From contig CP141143.1 of the NCBI GenBank assembly GCA_035235625.1, forward strand, positions 15,793,092 through 15,857,091: 64,000 bases of DNA. The letters are read 5' to 3'. Shown here piece by piece: positions 36,601 through 48,515 of this stretch. Position numbers and translations under genes: made by a program. How positions within the stretch are numbered: position 1 is the stretch's first letter; each line of letters starts with the position of its first letter. Source of the stretch: Saururus chinensis (lineage: Eukaryota > Streptophyta > Magnoliopsida > Piperales > Saururaceae). Under the pieces are notes generated by a model that was not told the DNA's origin, ran no database searches, and worked only from the letters and a program-made list of their open reading frames with translations.

Positions 36601-39149
36601 CAATTATCTCGAGCACACATTAAATACTTGATATGCTGGCATTAGTGGTTTTTTATTTGTTATTGGACAGTTGCATTTGTTAGGAGGAGGTAGAAATGTT
36701 TGGATATATGTCAAGGGATTGATTGATTATGAATTAATAGCACAGGTTGCTATGAGAATTAGTTGAGGTGTCATCTCAAATCTTGCGTACTTGCCATTTG
36801 GTATCTGAGTTTAGGCTTGTGATATCGGACATATCTACAGTTTGAGTTGAAATGAGCTAAGAAAAATATCTCCATTGTGCAAATATATTGTTTATGTTTG
36901 TTCTTTAAAAAACGCCTCGTTGCTGTACTTTACTCTGTCATCCTTTGATACACTTTTTTGAGTTTTGGCTGTTTCTTCAAAATCTTCATCTTTTTATTAT
37001 TTCATGGGGAGCATGGAAGGCCGTATCGACCGATACGGGTATGTATCGGTCGATATAGACCCGTATCGGTCGATACTGATACAGTACGGGGGGCGATACG
37101 CCCCCCACATATTTTTTCGATGCTTATCAGCCGTATCGATACGGCCGATACGTATCGATATTATATTTAAAAATTATTTTTAAAATTAAAAAAATCATTT
37201 TTTAATTAAAAAAATAATTATTATTTTAATTTTTTTTTCTTAAAAATACAAATACAATTGAAACCCCAATTCTTTAAAAGTTTAAGTTTTAATTATATTA
37301 AAAATAATATTTTTAAAATTATATGAGATCAATACGGGTAGGTCCATATAATTTACATAATTATTTTTTTTACATATAGTGCTCCACAAATATACATTTA
37401 TTTAAACATGTAATTTAGACTCATATTAAAGCATATTATTTATTTTTAAAATTAACTAATTTTAAAGTATTTAATACGGGAAAGAATGACCAATATTAAT
37501 ATGGGACGGAGAGCATAATAGTATATGGTTCTAAATGAATTAATTTTAGAATACCCATATCGGTTGATATGGTATTATATGGTTTTATTATGCTCTAAAA
37601 GAAGTATTATAATGATATATTATTAGTTATAACATTTTTTTATGTTTATAAAAGGGTTTATGCCCGTTTCGGCGCGTACCAGGCGTATCATCGGCGCGTA
37701 CCAAGCGTATCATCGGCGCGTACCCGTATCCATGATCATCGATACTCTCATGCGTATCGATACGGCCTTCCATGATGGGGAGGGAGAGGAGGAAAGCGTT
37801 AGTTAGTGCATTGGCACAAAAGCTTTTGTTTGACTGTTTTTCCTTTTTCTTCAAAAAAATTGCATTACTTATGAGGAACTTGTCAATTTGTTAGGATTAT
37901 TTCCGATTTGATGGCCCAATATATGGTGCTAAATTTTAAAGCAAAATTTTGTGCTATTCAGGTTAGGCGCAACTTGGACCAAGCTAAGATAGTATTGGGG
38001 GCCTTGATTAAGGTATTTTTATCGTAGTTGAGATTAAAAGAACTTCTAAGAAAGTGTTGCCTTGTGAAGATTGTTAGTTATTTTTGAAGTAAAAACAGTG
38101 TCAGTTAAACATTACTGTCTTCAGAGGGAAGAGAAGAAGCGAGAGCTCATGGAGAATGAAGTTCACCTTCAACGGATTCAGCTCAAATATAGGGTGTGAA
38201 CCATGTTTTCCTTTTCAGCTTTACTCTAATTCTTTCCCTAGCTTTATCTGTTTCCATGAACAAATACTGTAATAAATTTCATCATGTCAGTTAGCAACTT
38301 CAATTAACTTCATGCAGAATGAGGCCCAGCTTGTTGAAGATGGTTTCGCACTTCAAGGCTTCCCATCATTCTCTGGAAGATTTGGTTTTGAGGATGATTA
38401 TGCGGACTCAGATGACATGACAAGTTGTCGCAGCCGACCACGTACTCGACCAGCCATGGCACAGAACTCACCTTTAGCCGACTCTAAGCTGATGATGGTC
38501 CCAGCAGGACGCATGAAGCAAGAGTTTAAACGGCAGAACTTCAACCATGGTTGGCTCCATGAAGAGGTACATTCACAAATTCTTTCTGTGTATAGCTTCT
38601 ATGTCTATGACTTTGAAGTCGAAACAATTTGAATACAACTAAATTGCTACCTCCTATCAACCAGATTTGGAAATTTGCCAAATATTTGAATTTAACATGC
38701 TTTTCTAGAATTTTTTACTTTCAAAATTTGGGTTGCTGGAGACAATGTCATAAATCTGGTGGCTTACCTACAAAAAGCTGGGTTTCCAGCTGAATCTTGT
38801 GACAAATGCCAGCTGAATCCATTCTCCTGACTTCACATTCTATTTGTCATGTAGAAGGTAGAGTACTTGATGTTGATCTAGTTGTTTGGGATGATTGCAG
38901 GATCCTCGTGAACCAGTTTTATTGTTCACAAAGCCTCTAGTTCCAGAAAGGTTGGCTGCAGCAGGCATTGTGCCGCCACCGGAACCTCCTAAAGAAAATG
39001 GTTCAGCATATACATCATACCGTTTTCATGGTCGAATAGGTCGAGGGGGGCGGATTATCTTTGATAGGAGGAATCCACTTCTGCAAACACCAATTTGCCA
39101 CACCAGTAAGCCATACATTTCGGCAAATGCTGAGACTCCACCTGGCTGA
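30673..39149 (+). CDS. EPL1: Enhancer of polycomb-like protein (EPL1 type)
   Basis: Twelve coding exons give 453 residues, close to plant EPL1 proteins: 30673-30825, 31836-31965, 32069-32171, 32619-32742, 33139-33204, 33377-33415, 36255-36335, 36514-36561, 37962-38012, 38125-38193, 38318-38566, 38901-39149. Every intron is GT-AG and the phases join without a stop. The N-terminus SRLSFRPRPLDIHKKLPIV and the acidic YDLDNEDEDWL (about 105-114) mark the enhancer-of-polycomb domain; the end carries GRIGRGGRIIFDRRNPL. Family members are subunits of NuA4-type histone acetyltransferase complexes acting on H4/H2A in the nucleus; the role here is by homology. The ATG at 30673 is chosen because MSRLSFRP is the conserved start. 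The sixth coding intron (2.8 kb) and the eighth (1.4 kb) are enlarged by repeats. No lesion is seen. Confidence 0.93.
32231..32415. mobile_element. Foldback MITE in the third EPL coding intron
   Basis: GAATCTGTC, then CCCTACACCTGGGTTTT and AAAAGTGGATCC (32273-32330) face GGATTCA-type, AAAACCCAGGTGTAAGG and GACAGATTCGG (32343-32402) in inverted order. The arms are about 60 bases with a loop near 20. Target duplications are not clear. It lies wholly within the intron and leaves the splice sites intact. Confidence 0.65.
34850..35110 (-). mobile_element. Retroelement scrap in the sixth EPL coding intron
   Basis: AGCTTAAGCTGATAGGAAGTGGG (34937-34959, described by key words) and CCTAGGACCTCGTGGGAGCTC with TCTGATAATT (about 35030-35060) resemble the tRNA-Met primer-site neighbourhood of plant retroelements in reverse orientation (TATCAGAG core). 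A second weaker copy of the GAGCTGATAAGG word lies at 35093. No coding part was found; the family is uncertain. Confidence 0.35.
37012..37774. mobile_element. Non-autonomous hAT-type element in the eighth EPL intron
   Basis: 763 bases bounded by CATGGAAGGCCGTATCGA and its exact inverted copy (18 of 18). The 8 bases outside are ATGGGGAG on both sides (37004-37011 and 37775-37782). An 8-base duplication is typical of hAT transposons. Both ends are packed with CGATACGG/CGTATCG words and palindromes such as CCGTATCGATACGG, while the middle is almost pure A/T and carries no transposase. It leaves the EPL splice sites intact. Confidence 0.9.
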
Positions 39150-41240
39150 ATTCTGTATTTTAACAATCTTGAGGCAATGAAGATTGTTTGAGCGAGTCCT
39201 AGTAGCTTATCACCTGGACTCGGGAGCTTGAAGGTCATATTCCTGAGTCATGAATGTCTTGGAGGCGTAAATGGGATGGGGCCATCCCCATGATCAAGCT
39301 AACTTTGTACCTTTGGCCCGGTGGTTTGGGCGTTTGAAATTTCCACTGGAATTTGTATCTACCCAATGAATGCTGCCCAACCAACTCGTGCGCCACCCTT
39401 TCTATGTACAATCACTGTCCTCAATGAGGGGCTTCATTATTTTCTTTCACTTCTTTTTATTTCCATTACTATTTTAGATAGAAAATAGAGAATTCTGGCA
39501 TATGGCACTCGAGCTAACAAGTTATTTGCTTCAAAGGTTTGATCTTTATTCATGTGATTTGAAAGAAATCTGGCCTCATGTGGATGGCTGGCCGTTGTCA
39601 TCCGCATACAACTGACGAGCAACTTGGCCTACCTTGACGTTGGTTTTAAATTTCTCAAAAAATTGCTGCATGCTGTATGTCTTGAATAAGCTCAAAGGAA
39701 CTGAAAGCTGGTTGTGGTGACTCAACTTTGCGACTTGGCTCAGCTATCATATTGGGTGAAATTATAATTGTATAGTAGCCTCTAGCGATTTGTTTTGTAG
39801 CTGTCACAAGGTTTTCCTTTATCAGGAATGTAAACATCCCTTTTCCCTTATTCCAATACCGAAGTGGCTTACGTTAGATGCGAATTATTATTTCTCTGCA
39901 ACTTTTTGATATGCGTCTTCTTGAGCGGTAGGGCTGATCGACACTGCTGATGCTCTCTACGTTCTTCTGCGATCAAATAGATTGCGGAGTGACGAGGATG
40001 AGTATTTGACCAACCCTAATTTTAGCCAGCCCAACTCATTTAAGATGGGCATTTATCTCGTTTATTTATTTGTTTGTTTTTTAAATAAAATTTCCATGAA
40101 ACAAGATTATAATTGCATATCCCATGTTCAATGGGAGACAAAAAGTCTAGAGACTCTTCATGCTCAGAAATTATTGTGTACTCTTTGTTAGGATGTTGGA
40201 TTTTTAGATATGGAAGTAGAATTTTTTAAAATTAATTTTAAAAATTTATAACCAAATGTGAATTATGATTGGTAATAAATTTTTGTAGAATAAATTTGGA
40301 TGTCGCATTATATCCAATTTTAATACTTTAAATTAAAATCTCTTTTTTTTTAAAAATTTAAATATGCATGTTTTTGGTAGTATTATACTTCTTAATTTAA
40401 GTTTATTAAATAAAATTTTACAAGGGTAAGTAATTTTGAACTTTTAAAGTGGGTCTTATTTATATGACATACTTCTTAAGGTTCAAATTGATAAGAGGTA
40501 ACTGGTAAAAAATAACAAAATTTATAATTTTTAAAATGGTGGTTGGGAGCTAGAATCAACGGAATTACAAAGTGATTCGGTGATTCAAGTTCAAAACAAC
40601 TTAGAATCACTTCCGGGCAAAATTTATATTTCTGTCCACCTTCTACACATAAGCATAATTTGAGCCGGAATAAAGGCAGAATCAACAAAATTTTACACAA
40701 ATTTTATACACAGACAGACCTTTAATGCCATGCTTAGAAGTTATTGCATACTCTTAAGTACAATGTAAATTTGTGTTAACATGAATTATTACACAGGACC
40801 AATAGTTTATGTATAGTAAGAGCAAATCTCAGAGGCACTTGGGAGTACTCCATCTGTCCTTATATTAATAATTTTATTTAATTTTTTAAAAATAAATTAA
40901 AATTATTTTATTTCCAAAAATAAATGATGCTATTATGTGGCTGGAGGGAACATTTAATAATTTTTTTCTTTGACGCATTCAACATCACATAGGTGAGCTT
41001 GCCGTGCAAGAGTGGGCTCCCCAGTGACTTTTCTTATGTCATAATTAAAAGATTTGGATGGAAAAGAGGAGAAAAGAAATGGTCACTTGAACAAAAGAAT
41101 CCAAACTTGAAGGCAAGGGAAGCTGTCCTAAAATTGGGAAATCTCAGTCAGATTATTGCCTTCGTAGATAATTGAAGAAAAACGCAAATCACTACCATCA
41201 AAGAATAAAAAAGAGACATTGAACTTGATTAATTATATCT
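39150..41240. other. EPL 3' flank and AT-rich intergenic DNA
   Basis: 39150 to about 39900 probably includes the EPL 3' UTR; no single poly(A) signal can be chosen. 40200-40960 is strongly AT-rich. TACTCCATCTGTCC at 40845 resembles a Stowaway-type end but lacks a convincing partner. No gene is recognised. Confidence 0.4.
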
Positions 41241-41517
41241 ACTACCTTCCAAACTATATCACTCCTGGTCATCATTGGTGTCATTGTCTAACACATTGGC
41301 TGGCTCATCGGTCTGGCCATAGTACTGTCCATCAATCCCAACTTGTAAATAAATATCATTTACGTCTAATAGGCTAAATTTATTTCAATTACTCATATTA
41401 ATTGATTATAGGTCAATGTGCAAATTACCTGCTATAGTCTAAGAAAATGAGACTCCAAAATTGTCCACTCTTCAATGCAACAGCCTCACCTCAATGGCAA
41501 TGAAATCTGTTTTACGT

Positions 41518-41838
41518 TCAACTTTCTACATGCAATGTAGGAAGTCTTGTAAAGTGACCATCGGTCGACTTCTTTCCTCCTTCCCCCTCCACATTTTCCC
41601 TTTTCTTTGTAGCCTCGCCGATATCACCTTCACTGTTCTCCTCATCACCCTTGTCCACATTGGCTTCCCTTTCTCCAGCACCCTCATTTGCTATAGCTTC
41701 ACCTTCTTCCTCATCCATGTTATCACTGTCACCCATGACATCCCAATTCTCTTCCCCCTCATGGACATCAGGTGCTGAAAATGTGATCCTCATTGTATTG
41801 AAAATTGATTTAAGCATCTTAGCCTTGCAAAAGGACAT
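41518..41838 (-). other. Acidic open frame, unrecognised
   Basis: A 106-codon frame with a Glu/Asp-rich middle (for example DNMDEEEGEA) and a Lys/Glu end. Flanking minus-strand sequence at 41270-41340 and 41940-42060 shows further short coding-like pieces broken by stops, so a decayed transposase-type gene with an acidic linker is possible. No domain could be named. Confidence 0.25.
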
Positions 41839-41899
41839 TCATGCCCTTCTCCTTATTTGACTCAACCAATGCATCTAACCAACAACATTGAACTAAAAT

Positions 41900-43565
41900 T
41901 GCAAACAATGAGTTCATTTGCTAATACCTACAAAAACATAGGCTTAAGAAATAAGGGTGGCAAGGCCATACATCATCAGCCTCTACCTCATTGTGCTTAG
42001 GTCTCTTGAAACTTATCCATGTAAGTATCCTAGGAAAACCATCCATCACCTTACATCCACAGAGGTCCCAACAAGGGAAACCTCTCCATAGTCACACCTA
42101 TAATAATTTCAACATATTCATATAAATTTCACCAACTTACCAACTAACATTACAAACTAGAAATACAATTTAATAGCTGATAACTTAGTAACTAATGGTA
42201 AAAAATTACCTTACATCATACTGGCAAAAACCATATACATTGTACTGTGCAGTGTGCATGATTTGCATTTATCTCTAGCCCCTTCAATGTGTTCCAATAA
42301 AAAATATTACCTTAAGGGTAATCATCAAATAACTCTTCGTCGTCATCTGCCAACATAAACTATCTCTTGTCAATCTTATAATCTCAATGTCTCCCCATTA
42401 ACAAGCTGACAAACACATTTATAAGTGCAAGCCTCACAGTAACCCTATCCTACAATTTGAAGACGTCAAACCCAAGTGTAGGTTATTGTGATGCGGTAAA
42501 AATATGCTCGGTGAGTTTGAGGTCGTAGTACAAGGAAAGAAAGTAGACTTAGCCTTACTAAACCCTAAAATACTAATGATTAATTCAACTCAAAATCAAA
42601 CTAAACTAAGTTAACAAAATAAGATCTTTAAAGTATTCAACTTAGAAATCCAAAGTGATTAAAATAAAAAGTTAAAGAAAATTAATTAAGAAAGATTTAA
42701 TTAAGGTATAAAATCCACATGTATTTCCACTCCTAATCCAATTTTATATAATGCTCAAAGGAAATTTCAATAAATTATTTAAGGACCACATGTATAGGAA
42801 AACCATGAATAGTCAAAGATCAATACTTTGGATGGATACACAAGTTATAATTCACACCTAATTTAGTATACTAATAAACTACAACTAACTCTAGATTAAA
42901 ATAAGAATATCTAGCAAATTAGGTAAAAAAGTACATAAAATTAATATATATTGCATGTACACCTTATCATCCTTGCAGATTAGTATCTTCTAGTAGACCT
43001 TTTCCTTTGTTATTAAATGTTTGCTCTGTCCCCAAACCATGTGGAGCAGACAATCTGAGGTAGGAGTTTTGGTAATGTAGGTAGAGCCAACATATTCTAA
43101 GCAAAATTTTGACCAATCACCATACAAAATTCCTTGGTATTCATTTGTATGGTTTGCTTCTCAAATACCTTAAATTAAAAGTCTACGATATGCCTTTAGA
43201 GGAGATTGTGGAAGGCTTTTGTTGGGAACATATTGCAATTCACCTTGATCTTCAAGAATTGTCGGAAGGAAGTCCTCATGAGCATGTGTCTTTGGTTGGG
43301 ATGACTCTTGAAATGTTCTTTTAAAAGCCAAATATACTTTTAAGAGGACTTCATCTGTAAGTCCCCCTCGAATCCCTTTTGTCAAGATCCCTTATGCATC
43401 TTAGTCTTTGAAGTAGGGCTTTCAATCCTTACAGTCCTCATCTTCATTTTTTAACTTGCAAATATTAGCATAAAATCAATAAAATCCAATTTGCAGCAAT
43501 TGGTAATTAGTTTAATACTCATGCAATAACCATCTTACAACAATAAAATAAAATAAATATAATTT
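41900..43565. other. Intergenic, nothing certain
   Basis: AT-rich DNA up to the left end of the foldback. Frames at 43109-43324 (plus) and 43170-43385 (minus) overlap and are unrecognised. Confidence 0.4.
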
Positions 43566-45074
43566 ATGTGACAACCCATATTTTTTAAACCAAAATATAG
43601 TCTTTTATTTCAAATTTTTTGTTTCACCTGCAAGCCACCGACATATTAGTACTCTCATCAGTAAGCATCAAAATGTTAATGGTCATGTCGGTGAAACCAA
43701 GTTTCTGTTGTTTAGAGAATTGTGGATGGTTTTGTAGTTTTGGACTCTTGGGACGGTTATGCTTTGGACTTTTGGGTCGATTATGCTTTATTTAAAGGGA
43801 GAAAATTTGGGATTTTATTTTTAGCGAAAATATCAATGGAGTCCAAGCTGGAGTGGGTCATTCAAGAGTGGAGTGGAATAGTAGCATTCTCGCCAGGGAG
43901 AGTCTTCTGTGGATTCAAGGACGGATTGGACGATTCTTCTATGTTTAATCGTTTGATTTGCATGATATTTATCTTCCTTTCAATTCTTGATGAATTTGAA
44001 CTGATGCATGGGACTTTCTGTGAAGCTTTTATTGCGTGAAGTGCTATAATGGTAATTTCATATTATGATGGTTTTACCATCTATTTTCGTGTACAAACTA
44101 TACGAAACTTGGTATTTGTGAAGGTTTTATACTATTTTGTCAAAAAAATTATTCAAATAACCATTATGGTCTCTATTTATTTTCTTCTCGGCCATTGACA
44201 GGACCATCGACACATAGGTGTTCATGTTGATGAATGGAAGAAGATGAACAATATCAACACTGATACACAAAGTCGTGTTGAGGTTAACTGGTCACTGGCA
44301 TTGAGACTGACGGGTCGATGTAGCGTTCATGAGATGGGATCTCATAACTAACCCACTATCAATAGGGGTTCAACTTATTGATGGGACGTCGATGATCATT
44401 GACACCTAGGTCGACATGTAGGTGAGGTTAATGTTGATACCTCAATGCATAAGATTTCAATCATAGTTTATGCTAATGTTTATGCTATTTAGTAGTAATA
44501 TAATAACATTATTTTCCTTGCATTTGGATGCATGACTGTATAATATTAAGCATGTATTATGTAAGGGTAAGTAAGCTTTAATGCATGTGTGAATCCTTGT
44601 GATAGATAACTACCTTATACTATTCTATTTCGATACTAAAGGACCCTAGTGTTTGGTTGACTCTAAAAGTTAGTCGTCTTAGCCAAATAGACGAAAGAGT
44701 ATGATATGAAAAAGGATCATAGTCTTCTGACTCTCCAAAAGTAGGAGTTATATGTAGGGCTGCATCTTGGTTCGGTTCTAGGCGGTTCTAGTAGGAACCG
44801 AACCGAACTGACTTAAGGAACCGAGATACAGGAATCGAACCAAAATACAAAACCAAAATATAAAAATCGAATTGAACCAACATAAGAACCAAAACCGAAC
44901 CGAAACCGAATATTTTAATTAAATTACTTTAATTAATCAAAATCAGATAGAAATAATACAAAATTACCAAGGTTACAACCTAAGTCATTTATAATACACA
45001 TTTATACACAAAAATTTGATAAAAGCCGTCTACTTTGCCCTTTGCAAAAGTATTTCTTTTGGCCCTCTTCAAAA

Positions 45075-45445
45075 GTCTTCCACTGTACTGACAAACACAT
45101 CAACATGAGTCAATTGTGAAGGCTTTCCTTCTTTGTCATACCTGAAAAAAAGAGGTCGAGCTTGATTCAAATTGCTCACAGATGGTATCTCTTAAGGGAA
45201 GTAAAAATGAAAGTACTCATAAGAGAAATACAAGTCAGTCCACTAACTTCAGTGCAAGCCTATCAAGGTAAGCCTCACGGTTGATGGGGTACCATTTTGG
45301 AAACTAATTGAGAAGCCAAGATAGAGCAAACCAAGTCTCACATATATTAGATACCAGCCATAATGCATATGCATCAGGAACAGGGTGAGTCACACGAAAA
45401 TGAAGCCCATATGAGTTCAAGTCTTTTGAAGGGTCCATTATCCTC
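45075..45445 (-). pseudogene. Captured cellulose synthase (CESA) fragment
   Basis: The minus strand reads [14 protein letters not shown] (from about 45444), then [45 protein letters not shown], and after an intron YDKEGKPSQL and VDVFVSTV. These are diagnostic of plant CESA proteins, in the region from before the first transmembrane cluster to the start of the catalytic domain. The piece between YGL and the FRVTHP part is deleted. A GT-AG intron (45142-45247, 106 bases) is retained and an upstream acceptor-like TTCCAG precedes RIMDPS, so genomic DNA rather than cDNA was captured. The expected Gln after SWLLN is a TAG stop. It lacks the catalytic Asp and QxxRW motifs, so it cannot make an enzyme; it may give RNA homologous to host CESA. 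Confidence 0.88.
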
Positions 45446-46499
45446 ACTGGAACTGGAATTAGTACAACCAAGAATATAGTTAGAAGACTAAAGCTGAGAA
45501 CATGCAAGGTATAACTGAAGAAAATTATCCCTAAGTTCAAACCTCTCCATGAAAATAAACTATATATCCAAATAAACTATATGGAGATATGGCTCAAGAG
45601 CACAAAAGTTTAACCTGTTTAACCTGCTAAAAATAAATTGTATATCTATATAAACTACATCCAAATTACCTACTAAATAAAGCTGAACCTGCTTGTTTGG
45701 TCTTTGTCACTGCACTTTGAGTCTACTACATCTAGCTAGCAGTCTAGAAGCCTTTTGGTGATATTGCCCAGACATCTCAGTATTTAAATTTTACACTAAA
45801 GCAACCAGCCACTGAACTAGCATATACAAATATGCTTATAGATACTCAAATGATACTGCATCATTATGAAAAAAATTGCATATATTTTTGTTGATCATGT
45901 TCCAGGCTGAAGATATGCCCATTGGAAAATGTCAAATAATTACATAAAGCTGAGAATAACTTAACTAATGCAATAGCCATAAAACCATCTAAACAAATTA
46001 GTCCTTACTTAAATAGAGAGACAACTAGCACAAGATTCAGAACCATCTAAACAACCATTTAAATAGAGAAACAATCATCAAAACTATCTAAACAAAGTCT
46101 TTACTTAAAAATAAAACCTCTAAACAAAGTCTTCTCTTGCAAATCACAACCATAAGCCACAATTACAATACTTGTTTTGACATAATTCCTGTCACAAAAA
46201 AAACAAGAGAATTAATAAATTGTTATAGCCTTAACCTTAGACATAAAATAAACTTAAAGAATATACAAAGTTATAACCTCTCCATGAATTGCAACAACGA
46301 TAGAACAGTGAAGAATAGGCTAAGTGTCATCATCTGACCTCATTTCACCTACACATAAAATAAAAAATATGATAAATAAAGTCCACATATAAATGTTATG
46401 AATGTAAAGCAAATAGTTAGTTTTACCCTCTTCAATTGTTATGACATCATGATCATGCATATTTTCTTCATTTTCTTTGTTTTCCTGAGTGGGAAGTTG

Positions 46500-48515
46500 T
46501 ATCTAATCCTGTAAGCATATCAAGGTTTGAAAACTTTAGGACTTAAAGAACTCCTATACTGATCAAGAACCCTCCCCCCAGTGCTAAAGCCTGGTTTAGA
46601 AGCAACTGTTGATACAGGAATGACTAAGATATCCCTTGCCACAAGAGATAATACAAGATACTTTTCTTTATTATGCTTTCACCAATCTAAAATATCAAAG
46701 TTTTCTGTATCCAGGTACGCTAATTCTTCCAAATACTGCTCTAGCTTAGACTTAGAATCCCCAACCTTTTTTTATTGGCTCATCTTCAAGTAAGCTTTCC
46801 GAATAGCATCTACTCTAGTTTCAAGACTAGAAGAACTTCCAGCATCACTCAACATACAACTTGAAGACCCTTCATTTCTTTTTTTTTGGAATATTAACAA
46901 AATCATAATCATTAAGAAGCTCTAATATCTCCTCACGAACTTGAGAAATATAGAAATCAACATTTTCTTCGGAGTACAACTAATTATATAGGAAGTGAAG
47001 ATAGTTAATCTTATACCTTGGGTCTAGCACAACTGCAATGGGAAGCAATGCATTTATTTCCTTCCAATATTTGTCATACTTGTTTTGCATTTTGCAAGCC
47101 ATGAGAGCTATTGATGTATCCTCACTTTCTGCCATTTCTTTTAAATGTCCCTGAATGCTTAAAACATCATGCAGAAGAAGATGTGAAGTTGGATAAAATG
47201 ACCCTGATAAATTTTTTGTGGCATCATAAAATAGTTTCAAAAACTTACAAATCATTTCAACATTTCTCCAATCATAACGAGAAGGAGCAAATCTAACAAA
47301 AATAGGATCTCGTGCCTTGAGGCGAAAAAAAACATTCTCAAAGACTAAGGCTGAATCTAACATAAGAAAAGTTGAATTCCACCTTGTAGAAACATCCAAA
47401 CACAACTCTCTCTTACTCAAAATCCTCTCCGATAGAACACATTCATCAAATACTTGCTTTCTAGATTGTGAACCCCGAACATATTTAATGCTATCCCTAA
47501 TTGCATTGATAGAGTTGGAAATTTCTTGTAAACCTTCACGCACAATAATATTCATAATATGACATGCACATCTAACGTGAAAAATAGAACCATTCCTTAG
47601 CAAAAAGCCCTTCATACCAAAAAATTCAATCATATTCTTAACGTCACAATCATTATTAGAAGCATTATCTAATGTTATTGTACACAACTTAGATAGTTTC
47701 CAATCAATTAAGCACATTTCAATAACATTTGCAATGGCTTCTCCTGTATGGGGAACTAGAACAACACTATAGCTCAAAATTTTCTTATGCAACTTCCAAC
47801 TTTGATCAATAAAGTGGCCGGTGATACACATATATCCCAAATTCTGATTGGATGTCCACAAATTAGCAGTCAAAGATATTCTTTCACTTTCTTCCATGAA
47901 CTTAATTAACTTTTCTTTCTCTTGTACATACATATCAAATACATCTTAACTCACTCTATTACGAGAAATAGGCTTAAACCTAGGTTGAGTGACCTAGATA
48001 AAATGCCTAAAAGCAAGCTTGTCAACTATGTTAAAAGGAAGCTCCAACCTCACAATCATAGTTGTCAATTCTTTCCTGCCACGTTCAACATCAAACTTCC
48101 ATGGTATTAAGCTAGCCCCAACATCACCATCCTCACCCATCTTAGGTTCAACTGAGATTAACTATTGTTGACTTTTATCCCTTCTCATATAGCTAATACA
48201 CACATCAGTTAAATGCTTCCTTAAGGTGCTAGTGCCATATGTTGATGGACATGCGAACCAAGTCTTACAATAATTGCATCTTGCCCTTCATTTAGGTCCT
48301 ATAAGAGCATTCGGGTCCTTGGTGAAGTGAGCCCAAACATCAGATGCACTTGGATATTTTCTTTTTTGCCCAATGTTGGACTCACTAGCTAGAGCTTGGG
48401 GGTTCCCACTAAACTCAGTTGGATGGTTCTCACTGGAAGCAACTGGGGGGTTCTCGCTAGAGGTAATTGTATTACTATCTGCCGTATGAGTATCTCCATG
48501 TTTTTGAGTATCCAT
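46500..48515 (-). pseudogene. hAT transposase (BED zinc finger, RICESLEEPER-like), decayed
   Basis: The probable start is the minus-strand ATG at 48513-48515. A BED-type finger follows (SASDVWAHFTKD, then CNYCKTWFACP with HLTDVC). The longest open part is 46980-47933 (317 codons), with SLTANLWTS, the ITLDNASNND catalytic-core segment, VRCACHIMNIIV and LDVSTRWNSTF: the RNase-H-like fold of hAT transposases. Downstream, the C-terminal dimerisation region is recognisable (YLEELAYLDTE, VARDILVIPVSTVASKPGFS, about 46560-46740). In-frame stops interrupt it near 48290, 48160, 47990, 47945, 46980 and 46690, and an A-run near 46885 looks shifted. It is therefore not functional, but its element is bounded by intact ends. 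Confidence 0.9.

Noticed and set aside
40845..40965. Stowaway-type MITE
   Set aside because: Only one end (CTCCATCTGTCC) resembles the family; the opposite end and TA duplication are not convincing.
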